Assembly: GCA_905215125.1 (NCBI GenBank)
Contig: CAJMOV010000090.1
Location: 1-7,603 of the forward strand
Origin: an uncultured bacterium
GTDB lineage: Bacteria; Bacillota; Clostridia; Oscillospirales; Butyricicoccaceae
Direction: 5' to 3'
DNA: 7,603 nt
This document shows, one piece after another, positions 1 through 6,201 of this stretch (its first letter is position 1; each line of letters starts with the position of its first letter). A program made the position numbers and the translations under genes. The notes under the pieces were generated by a model. It ran no database searches. It was not told where the DNA came from and saw only the letters and a list, made by a program, of their open reading frames with translations.

Positions 1-71
<71 letters not shown>

Positions 72-73
72 TC

Positions 74-110
74 AATCCGCCGTTTCTTCTGAGAAACGGC
101 GGATTTCTTA
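74..110 (+). terminator. Intrinsic terminator after tRNA-fMet
   Basis: A perfect 14-bp stem (74-87 with 92-105) has a 4-base TCTG loop and is followed by TTTCTTA. It begins two bases after the tRNA CCA, so it should end the tRNA transcript. The A-rich and T-rich stem ends could also let it act in the other direction. Confidence 0.9.
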
Positions 111-540
111 TGTATTGCGGCGGAACGTTGGCCGGCCCGCCGTTTCGTATTTTTATACAGCGGGATCCGACTACCCCCGAGCCGAAGCTGCCGATACGCG
201 CTTACCCGGCGCTGGCTGGGTTATCATAGGGAGAAGGGGATTTTTTGTGCTGGTAAAAATTGCAGAGCTTTAAAGCATACTCCCCACATGCTTGAGCCCT
301 TTTTTGTTTTATCAGTACGGCTGTAGCTTTGGATATTCACTACCATTGTCATTAGCTTCATTGCGGCGGCGATCATCTGGATGCCGTTGGGCTGGGGCGG
401 GAGGAGCGTCAAAGGACAGGCCGACGTTGAAGTCGCCAGGCGCGCTTGGATAAAGCCGGAAGGGCGAGGGGCAATCCTCAAAGGCGGCCTTGGCCAGTTG
501 CCGCCGATGAAGGGGGCTGCGCCTTTTCCATCTGACAGGA
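111..540. other. Gene-poor stretch, no supported gene
   Basis: I see no gene I can support in these 430 bases. Positions 136-164 can form a weak hairpin (CCCGC/GCGGG with an inner GTAT-TTTT-ATAC). Positions about 235-350 are much more AT-rich than the surroundings and hold a 10-bp palindrome GCTTTAAAGC (267-276) overlapping AAGCAT-N9-ATGCTT (273-293). From about 323 to 530 both strands have long open frames without a good start or ribosome binding site. The plus frame would encode a hydrophobic stretch, and the minus frame a polar tail ending in two stops near 308-313. These may be decayed gene remnants or only GC-rich shadow frames. Confidence 0.5.
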
Positions 541-542
541 AA

Positions 543-573
543 CAGCCCCGGGGGCCATCATCCGCCGGGGCTG
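543..573 (-). terminator. Terminator-like hairpin after the nitrilase gene
   Basis: A 9-bp perfect stem, CAGCCCCGG (543-551) with CCGGGGCTG (565-573), has a 13-base loop. It lies just 3' of the nitrilase stop codon on the minus strand. On that strand the stem is followed only by TTTCCTG, so the U-tract is short. On the plus strand it is followed by CTGCTTTTA. It probably terminates the minus-strand cluster, perhaps imperfectly. Confidence 0.65.
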
Positions 574-579
574 CTGCTT

Positions 580-1383
580 TTACCCGTAAATATCGGCCCT
601 GCGCGCGGAAAGCAGAGGAAGCTGGCTGCGCACGCGCTCATTTTCAGAGAAATCAACGTCCACAAGCAGCGTTTCCTGTCCGGTACCGGCGCGCGATAGG
701 ATTTCGCCCCACGGCGAGCAGGCGATCGAGTGGGCGTAGGAGACATAGCAGCCCTGCTCATCCCGCGCTGGCGCGGCGCCTAGGGTGAACAGCTGATTGT
801 CGACAGCGCGCATACGGAAGGAAAGATCCCAGTGCATCGGCCCCGTCGTCATATTGAAGGCGGCGGGGACGACGACAGCCTGCGCCCCGTCCAGCGCCAT
901 CAGGCGGAAAAGCTCGGGAAAGCGGATGTCAAAGCAGATGCACAGCCCCAGCTTGACCCCGCCGGCGGTAAACAGGGTGGCGCAGTCCCCCGGCGTAAAG
1001 ACTTCGGACTCCAAAAAGCGCTGGCCGCCCCTGACGTCGATGTCAAACAGATGCGCCTTGCGGTGACGGGCGATCTCCCGGCCCTCGCCGTCAAAAACAA
1101 AGCTGGTGTTGTATAGCTTATCGCCCTGCCGCTCCGGCATGGAGCCTGCGACCAGGGTCACGCCGTTTTCCCGCGCTATGGCGGCCATGGCCTGATAAGC
1201 GGGGCCGCCGCGCTCTTCTGCATACAGGGGGAAATAGCGGTTGGCATAAGGGCAGAAGAACATTTCCGGCAGCACGGCGACGTCGGCGCCCTGCTTTGCG
1301 GCCTCTGCGGTAAAGCGCGCCGCGGCGCGCAGGTTTTCTTTCTTGTCCATGGTCACGGCCATCTGGATCAGTGCAAAGCGCAT
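580..1383 (-). CDS. Carbon-nitrogen hydrolase (nitrilase superfamily), Nit2/omega-amidase-like
   Basis: A 267-residue protein of the usual single-domain length. The nitrilase triad is visible: Glu40 (in VLPEMFF), Lys109 (in RHRKAHLFD) and Cys150 (in CICFDIRFPE). The segments YNTSFVFDGEG, HLFDID and MRAVDNQLF resemble Nit2-type enzymes, which hydrolyse amides of dicarboxylic acids such as alpha-ketoglutaramate to the acid and ammonia. The exact substrate is inferred and other short amides are possible. It should be cytosolic, as no signal peptide is seen. The ATG at 1383 is preceded by AGAGAGG, and the gene starts 24 bases after the amidohydrolase stop, so it is the last gene of a minus-strand transcription unit. 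Unlike its upstream neighbours it shows no damage. Confidence 0.93.
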   Translation of the reverse strand: MRFALIQMAVTMDKKENLRAAARFTAEAAKQGADVAVLPEMFFCPYANRYFPLYAEERGGPAYQAMAAIARENGVTLVAGSMPERQGDKLYNTSFVFDGEGREIARHRKAHLFDIDVRGGQRFLESEVFTPGDCATLFTAGGVKLGLCICFDIRFPELFRLMALDGAQAVVVPAAFNMTTGPMHWDLSFRMRAVDNQLFTLGAAPARDEQGCYVSYAHSIACSPWGEILSRAGTGQETLLVDVDFSENERVRSQLPLLSARRADIYG

Positions 1384-1407
1384 GATGCGTCCTCTCTTTC
1401 CGCCGCG

Positions 1408-2457
1408 CTAGGCGCGGCGCTTGATTTCCCCGCGCTTGATTACGAGCGCAGGCCTGCGGTACATGACGGAAATATCCTCATCCGGCCTGCCATCGACAGC
1501 GGTGAGGTCAGCGGCATAGCCTTCGCGCACCTCGCCGGCGACGCCGCCCAGCTGGGCGATTTCGGCGCTGACCTTGGTCGCCTGAAGCAAGATGTCGACG
1601 TTGTCCATCCCGCACGAGTGCTTCCGTACGCGGAACTCATAGGGGTACTTGACAAAATCAGCGGGGGACAGATCGGTTCCCAGCCCCATTTTGACACCGG
1701 CGAGGTAAGCCTGCTTTTCGCGCCCGCGGCAGTGGCGGCTTGATTCCACCATATACGGTGTGCTCCAATAACGCAGCGTGGCGGGGTCGTTGTATCCGTC
1801 GCCGTCCAGGTAAGGCTCTGCCACGGCGGAGGTGGGGACGGTGTAAACGTCCGGCGTAGACAGCAGCAGGCGGATGCTCTCGTCGTCGAGATAGGTGGTG
1901 TGCTCGATGCTGCGCACGCCGCAGCGGATACAGGTGTTGATGGCGTCGGTGCTGTGCGCGTAAGAGGCGACATAGCTGCCGCCGCGCCGCGCGCACGACC
2001 TCGTCAACGCCGTTGGCAATGGTGTGGATGCCCCCTCGCCTTTGCGCCGCATGGCCTCAGGCGAAATGATCTGCCCGCTGGACAGGATGCGCGGCCCTTC
2101 GAAAAAGCCCTTCCCCCCTTCACGCAGCCGGCAGGCCAAAGACATGGTACTGCCGCAGTCGCGCACAGCGGTGACGCCCCAATCCAGGAAGACGCCCAGC
2201 GTCGGAGCGTACTGGTTGTAAAGCTCAAAGGCGTGGTAGATATCGTTGGGCGCCCGTTCATTGACCAGGTGAACGTGCAGGTCAAACAGGCCGGGCAGAA
2301 CGGTGCGCCCGGCGCAGTCGACATCGCCCTCCTGTGTGGGTGCGCCCGACGCGGGACGGACGGCGGCGATTTTGCCGTCTGCGATGTCAATGTCGGCCAG
2401 CGCGAAGTCGGCGCCGTCAGAAAGCCGGGGAATGAGCCGGCAGTTTTTTAATTGCAT
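1408..2457 (-). pseudogene. Imidazolonepropionase-like amidohydrolase, frameshifted and internally deleted
   Basis: An open frame of 349 codons in the metal-dependent amidohydrolase superfamily (imidazolonepropionase-like, COG1228 type). Visible parts: N-terminal beta-sandwich ending in PGLFDLHVH (ligands His61, His63), YAH (His168), SIEH (His186), GLGTDLSP (Asp262), and a C-terminal GYAADL segment. The frame is not native throughout. After ISPE (residue 134, near 2055) family-like sequence continues in another frame as GHAAQRRGG, IHTIANGVDEVV and RAARRQ, which fits loss of one G. Near 1980-1995 it jumps back to RRGGSYVASYAH, skipping the part that normally holds the IK...GG strand with the metal-bridging lysine. 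Relatives are roughly 400 residues, so about 50 are missing. The start has a strong GGGAGGG site overlapping the ridA stop. Probably inactive; a sequencing error could explain the single-base change but not the deletion. Confidence 0.85.
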
Positions 2458-2463
2458 GAAAGT

Positions 2464-2470
2464 CCCTCCC
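2464..2470 (-). promoter_or_regulatory. Ribosome binding site for the amidohydrolase, adjoining the ridA stop
   Basis: On the minus strand GGGAGGG lies 6 bases before the ATG at 2457 and directly follows the ridA TAG (2473-2471). The tight spacing, with only 13 bases between stop and start, argues for co-transcription and possibly translational coupling. Confidence 0.75.
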
Positions 2471-2911
2471 CTATTCTACCTCAGCAACAGCTTCAATTTC
2501 AACCAGCAGGCCTGGACGCAGGTCACGGGTCGGGACAATGATGCGCGCCGGCTTGTGGCTGCCGAAAAAGCCGGCGTAAACCCGGTTGACCGGCTCCCAC
2601 AGCGAGCTGTCCGCAACAAAGGCCCTGCATTGAACGACGCGGCTTCGGGTAAGCCCAGCCGCGCGCAGCACGGTGTCTATTTTGTCCAGGCAGGCCTGCG
2701 TCTGCGCTTCAATGCCATCGGGCAGGGCGTCTGTCTCGGGGTCGTTCGGCAGCTGGCCTGAAATGTACAGCGTACCGTGCGACAGCACGCCCGGACTGTA
2801 ATGGCCGGGTTCAATTTCTGTAAGCGTGGAGCGTTTTCCTGCGGCGCGGGGGCGACGTCCGGCAGTTCTTCGACGCAGTGAAAAGGGCATCATCCGCAAG
2901 ACCTGTTCCAC
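2471..2911 (-). CDS. RidA/YjgF/UK114-family protein, 5' end probably replaced
   Basis: RidA-family proteins deaminate reactive enamines/imines released by PLP enzymes and often sit in amino-acid catabolic clusters. Residues from about 28 to 146 match the fold: SPGVLSHGTLYISGQLPND, DGIEAQTQACLDKI, VNRVYAGFFGSHKPAR and LVEIEAVAEV. The arginine in PARIIV and the glutamate in EIEA correspond to the ligand-binding Arg105 and Glu120 of E. coli RidA, so the active site looks complete. The first 27 or so residues, rich in Arg, do not resemble the family and lie antisense to the regulator remnant. They start at GTG 2911 or ATG 2893/2890 without a good ribosome binding site. I infer that a deletion removed the native start and promoter, so translation is uncertain although the body is intact. 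The family body is about 125 residues. Confidence 0.85.
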   Translation of the reverse strand: MEQVLRMMPFSLRRRTAGRRPRAAGKRSTLTEIEPGHYSPGVLSHGTLYISGQLPNDPETDALPDGIEAQTQACLDKIDTVLRAAGLTRSRVVQCRAFVADSSLWEPVNRVYAGFFGSHKPARIIVPTRDLRPGLLVEIEAVAEVE

Positions 2912-3128
2912 CCTGATCCGCGATGAGACGGGGGCCGTTGTCGGCGCCGTATGTCTTAATTATGACGTCACGGAACTCATCCTGGCGCACAACGCCATCA
3001 ACCAATGCGTGCGCTGCTGGCCGGAGGAGTCAAGCGTTGACGAGGCTACCAAAGCCATGGATGTCGACTCGCTCATGCAGCACTTATATCCATGGCTGAA
3101 GCAAGGGCGGGAAAGCCCCTTCAGCTGA
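2868..3128 (+). pseudogene. YheO/DauR-type regulator, PAS-domain fragment (N-terminus lost)
   Basis: The frame running to the TGA at 3126-3128 encodes GIIRKTCSTLIRDETG, then AVVGAVCLNYDVTEL. This is the end of a YheO-like PAS domain, whose relatives read roughly as RSSTxFIRDExGxxxGxLCINxD. It continues into the linker ESSVDEATKAMDVDSLMQHL. Everything before about 2868 is unlike the family, so perhaps the first 60-80 residues and the start codon are gone. After QHL (about 3083) the frame runs wrongly into YPWLKQGRESPFS and stops, while the correct sequence continues one frame over. YheO-type regulators combine a PAS-like ligand domain with a C-terminal HTH and commonly neighbour ridA-like and amino-acid genes. 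Here the fragment diverges from ridA, as a local regulator would. Confidence 0.8.
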
Positions 3129-3289
3129 TGAACAAGGAAGAGAAAATTCAGGCCCTTGCCTACCTGAATAGCAAGGGGGTCTTTAAAATCCACAAGGCCG
3201 GGGTTATTTTGTGCGATGCTTTCCAGATATCCAAATACACCCTGTACAGCTATCTGGATGAGGTCAAGCAGCAAGCACCTCAGACATAG
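3092..3289 (+). pseudogene. YheO/DauR-type regulator, C-terminal HTH fragment (frameshifted)
   Basis: This is the continuation of the PAS fragment in another frame: ISMAEARAGKPLQLMNKEE, then KIQALAYLNSKGVFKIHKAG and LCDAFQISKYTLYSYLDEV. It fits the family C-terminus (GKPxxxMxKEExxxxVxxLxxxGxFxxxxAxxxxAxxLxxSxYTxYxYLxE), a winged or trihelical HTH for DNA binding. Adding one C near 3083 (CAC-CTT-ATA) would join the two fragments without a gap. The first-frame stop TGA (3126-3128) overlaps ATG at 3128, codon 13 of this frame, so a 53-residue HTH-only peptide could be made by reinitiation. Without the PAS domain it could not sense the native ligand. A decayed regulator is the simplest reading; a single-base sequencing error could explain this frameshift but not the missing N-terminus. 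Confidence 0.82.
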
Positions 3290-3296
3290 GCGAGCT

Positions 3297-3327
3297 CAAG
3301 GCGGCGAAAAAGGATTCCGCCGCCTTG
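3297..3327 (+). terminator. Hairpin after the regulator remnant, weak terminator
   Basis: A perfect 10-bp stem, CAAGGCGGCG (3297-3306) with CGCCGCCTTG (3318-3327), has an 11-base loop and starts 8 bases after the HTH stop codon. No T-run follows, so it may not terminate efficiently by itself. It lies upstream of the chemoreceptor promoter and would separate the two units. Confidence 0.55.
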
Positions 3328-3381
3328 CCTGGCGCCCGCCGGACGGGTAAGCGGGGAAAGGCAATTTGTCCCAGGCCGCGC

Positions 3382-3411
3382 TTGACAGGGGGGATGCAGG
3401 GGGCTTATAAT
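3382..3411 (+). promoter_or_regulatory. Consensus sigma-A promoter for the chemoreceptor
   Basis: TTGACA (3382-3387) and TATAAT (3406-3411) are separated by 18 bases, so both hexamers match the housekeeping consensus exactly. Transcription should start near 3418, about 30 bases before the ATG. No sigma-D (flagellar) promoter pattern was seen, so this receptor would be expressed independently of the flagellar cascade. An AGGTGA ribosome binding site (3440-3445) lies four bases before the start codon. Confidence 0.85.
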
Positions 3412-3449
3412 AAGCTACGAGGATTAAGTATCAATAAGCAGGTGAACCC

Positions 3450-5240
3450 ATGTCAAACAGGAAAAACAGCGTGCCGCGCAGCAGATCCATCCGAAGCAGG
3501 ATTCTGTCAGGATACCGCATTGTCATTGCCATTATGCTCGTTCTGGCGGCCGTATCCCTAACGTCGCTGGGGTTGATTTACCATGATTACCGCATCGTAT
3601 CCCGCAGCCAGAGCAATCAGGCCAGCACACAGGCGGCGCTCGCCAAGCATTATGAATGGCTTGAGCTGTTCAATGAAAGTGTTTTGGAGGGGACTGAGTT
3701 TAGCGGCAGCCTTGACCATACGTCCTGCCTGCTGGGGCAGTGGATGGCCGGGATCGGCGAGGATGATTTGCAGGATTCCGTCATTGCGCAGACGCTCAAT
3801 GATATTCAGCAGCCCCATCAGCAGATGCACAGCATTGCAGGCGATATCCTGGAGCAGTCCGAACAGGATAGGGACGCGGCCTACGACCGCTATATTGCCG
3901 AAATCAAACCCCTGGCGTCCCAGGTGATCGCCGGTCTGGATGCCATATCCGGGCAGTATCAGCTTGCGGCTGAGGATGCGGCCGCAAGCCTGCAGGGTCT
4001 CATCGTCGGCACCATCGCCGTCAGCCTTGCCTGTGCGGCGTCGGGGTTTGCAGCCGCATGGGTTTACGGGAATCGTTCGGCAAAGGCCATTGCCCGGCCC
4101 GTCGCCGCCGTGGCGGAGTGGACGCAGGCGCTGTCCCGCGGCACCGACCATATCGACGTTGCCCCTGAGCTGCTGGAGGATAATCGGGGCAATGAGATTG
4201 GGCTCATGATTTCATCTTTTCAGAAGATGGTCGAAAGCGTGCATGAAAACGTCAGCGTGATCCGGCGCGTCGCCCAGGGGGATTTGACCGCTTTTGTCAA
4301 CATCCGCTCTGATGAGGACAGCTTGGGCCATAACCTTTACCACATGGTTCAAAACAACGACCAGATGTTTGCCAATATCAAGGAAATCGCCACCGACGTC
4401 GCCCTGGGCGCGCAGCATCTGGCAGAAGCCAGCCATACGCTGGCCGACGCCGCAAACGTACAGACAGCCGCCGTGCAGGAGCTGACGTCGAGCACGGCGG
4501 AGACGCGCGAGCTGGCCACCCATAATACCGAGCAGGTTGAACGCGCCCGCAGCCTGTCCGGGTCCATCCGGCAGGATGTGCAGCAAAGCAACGTCAAGAT
4601 GGACCATCTGGTCAAAGCGGTCGGCAGGATTGACGACGCCTCCAAACGCATTTCCAACGTCATCAAGCTGATAGACGACATCGCCTTTCAGACCAATATC
4701 CTGGCCCTCAATGCGGCGGTTGAAGCGGCGCGCGCCGGCACGGCGGGCAAAGGGTTTGCCGTCGTTGCAGACGAAGTGCGCCAGCTTGCCCTGAAAAGCG
4801 CCGACGCCGCCAATGAAAGCAAGCAGCTGATCGAAGAAACGCTGCGCGCGACAAAGGACGGCAGCGCCATGACGGACGAGGCTTTTGCCACCTTCCAGCA
4901 CATTGTTTCCGATTTGGATCAGATTACCAACGTCATTGAAGAGGTCGCGGCCGCGTCCGGCCGGCAGACTGACGCTATTGACCGCATCCATGCCCAGGTT
5001 GAAGTCATCGGGGACTCTGTTTCCGCCAATGCTTCGGCCAGCCAGCAAACGGCGGCATCCAGCCAGGAAATGCAGCTACAGGCCAGGCGGCTGGAGGAGG
5101 AGATGCATCGCTTCAGCCTGCGTCAGCGCATTGCCGGACAGGCTTATATTCCCCCTGAAAAGCAGGATGACCCGGATTTTATCCGTCAGGCCAATGAAAA
5201 TTATCAGCGCGCCCACGGCGGCATGGCCGCCGGCGTCTGA
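3450..5240 (+). CDS. Methyl-accepting chemotaxis protein with extracytoplasmic CZB-like zinc-binding sensor domain
   Basis: A 596-residue transmembrane chemoreceptor that should signal through CheW/CheA. A basic N-terminus (R/K at 4-18) precedes TM1 (about 23-46). The extracellular sensor spans about 47-182, TM2 about 183-206 and HAMP about 207-262, with a second HAMP-like linker at 263-315 containing RVAQGDLTAF. The cytoplasmic coiled coil follows, with the conserved hairpin tip at about 404-450 (DDIAFQTNILALNAAVEAAR, then GKGFAVVADEVRQLA). The sensor carries HYEW (His67), CLLGQW (Cys93) and HQQMH (His123, His127), the His/Cys/His/His pattern of CZB domains such as that of DgcZ. CZB domains bind zinc and in other receptors respond to metal or oxidants; the ligand here is inferred. 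The C-terminus is a short polar tail without an NWETF-type CheR tether. The gene is intact and ends at a strong terminator. Confidence 0.95.
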   Translation: MSNRKNSVPRSRSIRSRILSGYRIVIAIMLVLAAVSLTSLGLIYHDYRIVSRSQSNQASTQAALAKHYEWLELFNESVLEGTEFSGSLDHTSCLLGQWMAGIGEDDLQDSVIAQTLNDIQQPHQQMHSIAGDILEQSEQDRDAAYDRYIAEIKPLASQVIAGLDAISGQYQLAAEDAAASLQGLIVGTIAVSLACAASGFAAAWVYGNRSAKAIARPVAAVAEWTQALSRGTDHIDVAPELLEDNRGNEIGLMISSFQKMVESVHENVSVIRRVAQGDLTAFVNIRSDEDSLGHNLYHMVQNNDQMFANIKEIATDVALGAQHLAEASHTLADAANVQTAAVQELTSSTAETRELATHNTEQVERARSLSGSIRQDVQQSNVKMDHLVKAVGRIDDASKRISNVIKLIDDIAFQTNILALNAAVEAARAGTAGKGFAVVADEVRQLALKSADAANESKQLIEETLRATKDGSAMTDEAFATFQHIVSDLDQITNVIEEVAAASGRQTDAIDRIHAQVEVIGDSVSANASASQQTAASSQEMQLQARRLEEEMHRFSLRQRIAGQAYIPPEKQDDPDFIRQANENYQRAHGGMAAGV

Positions 5241-5256
5241 GGCAATCACAGCAATC

Positions 5257-5285
5257 AAAAGCGGCTGCGCGTTGCAGCCGCTTTT
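5257..5285 (+). terminator. Bidirectional intrinsic terminator between convergent genes
   Basis: A 12-bp perfect stem, AAAAGCGGCTGC (5257-5268) with GCAGCCGCTTTT (5274-5285), has a 5-base loop. It starts 16 bases after the chemoreceptor stop. The A4/T4 stem ends allow it to work from both sides, so it can also stop the opposing hemerythrin-CheX transcript. Confidence 0.9.
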
Positions 5286-5302
5286 ATTCGTTTATCTGAA
5301 AG

Positions 5303-5328
5303 GAGGGGCGGATGTATCTGAGCCCCTC
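5303..5328 (-). terminator. Second hairpin at the 3' end of the hemerythrin-CheX gene
   Basis: A 7-bp stem, GAGGGGC (5303-5309) with GCCCCTC (5322-5328), has a 12-base loop and overlaps the TGA stop (5329-5327). On the minus strand it is followed by CTTTCAG, so it is a weak terminator or an mRNA 3'-end stabiliser ahead of the stronger hairpin at 5257-5285. Confidence 0.45.
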
Positions 5329-6190
5329 AGCACAGACGGGGCTCGCGATCGAGCAGGACGACGACCTCCAGCCCGCCCGCGCCGGTGTCGATACACACGC
5401 CGGTTACTGCGCCGCCGCAGCTCACCTCACTGCTGGCCACCGGGGGGCGGATATCGCATAAGATCTCGCGCTGCGCCAGCGCGGTGGCAGCGTTGCCGCA
5501 GGAGATATTGGTCAGCTCGCACAGGGCGGAAAGAACCAGCTCGTCCACCTCCTCCAGCTCCATCATGGTCATGGTGTTGACCAGATAAAGAGCCAGCTCC
5601 CTGGAAAAGCCGAAGATGGCCCTTCCTTCCAGCCCGCCAACCAGGGCGATTTCGATAAAAATGTCCCCCTCCATGTCGTGGCCCTGTACCATGCGGCGGG
5701 CGATGCTGCCGCGGTCAAACCCCGCCATGGTTTCCATAACGTCGACGGCGCTTTCGGAAAACAGCTCGACACACAGCTCAAAGTGCCGATCTGGCCGGCC
5801 TTCCGTCTTTTTGGCGACGATTTTCTGATCGGTATCGGCAACGTGGTAGATAAGCCACGCCGTCAGCGTGCCGGCCAAATCCTTGAGGGTATGGATATCA
5901 AACCCGTCTGCGATCAGCTTCTGCTCATAATCCAGAACGGTCTGGGTAAAATTGCGGTGCTCTCTCTGGTGCTCGGCCATACCGGCGTATCCGATGGACG
6001 CCTGATACTTTTCTTCATCGTTAAAGTGATAGACGACGTAATCCTTTAAAAAGCCCAGCGCCTTTTGGTAAACGTCGGCTGTGGCATGGCTGTCGATGGC
6101 TTTGATCAGCCCTTCCGTCATGCGGAAAAGCTCGATATGCTGCGCGTCAATGCTATCGACGCCGATGCGGTAGCTTTCCTTCCACATCAT
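5327..6190 (-). CDS. Bacteriohemerythrin fused to a CheX/CheC-like chemotaxis phosphatase domain
   Basis: A 287-residue cytosolic protein with two domains. Residues 1-130 are a bacteriohemerythrin, a four-helix di-iron oxygen-binding fold. All seven expected ligands are present: His18 (DAQH), His55 and Glu59 (HFNDE), His74 and His78 (EHQREH), and His116 and Asp121 (HVADTD). Residues about 145-282 resemble CheX/CheC, which dephosphorylate CheY-P. The signature S-x3-E-x2-N is visible as Ser221, Glu225 and Asn228 in SALCELTNISCGNA; Glu and Asn are the catalytic pair in that family. The fusion suggests that oxygen or di-iron redox state tunes CheY-P lifetime; this is inference. The start is ATG 6190 (or ATG 6187) with AAGGAG at 6207-6202. 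The gene converges on the chemoreceptor. Confidence 0.9.
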   Translation of the reverse strand: MMWKESYRIGVDSIDAQHIELFRMTEGLIKAIDSHATADVYQKALGFLKDYVVYHFNDEEKYQASIGYAGMAEHQREHRNFTQTVLDYEQKLIADGFDIHTLKDLAGTLTAWLIYHVADTDQKIVAKKTEGRPDRHFELCVELFSESAVDVMETMAGFDRGSIARRMVQGHDMEGDIFIEIALVGGLEGRAIFGFSRELALYLVNTMTMMELEEVDELVLSALCELTNISCGNAATALAQREILCDIRPPVASSEVSCGGAVTGVCIDTGAGGLEVVVLLDREPRLC

Positions 6191-6201
6191 AAGGTGGTCA
6201 G

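Noticed and set aside
224..481. 85-codon minus-strand open frame in the gene-poor stretch
   Set aside because: It has a weak start, no ribosome binding site and no recognisable motif, and it competes with equally open frames on both strands.
381..788. 135-codon plus-strand open frame running into the nitrilase gene
   Set aside because: It has no ribosome binding site and no recognisable protein, and its second half is antisense to the clearly coding nitrilase. Only the 5' part is kept, as a low-confidence remnant.
1649..1654. TTGACA hexamer inside the amidohydrolase gene
   Set aside because: No -10 hexamer lies at suitable spacing and no gene follows on the plus strand, so it is a chance match.
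4212..5048. Long minus-strand open frame opposite the chemoreceptor
   Set aside because: It is a shadow of the conserved receptor signalling domain. GC-rich coding DNA often leaves the opposite frame open.
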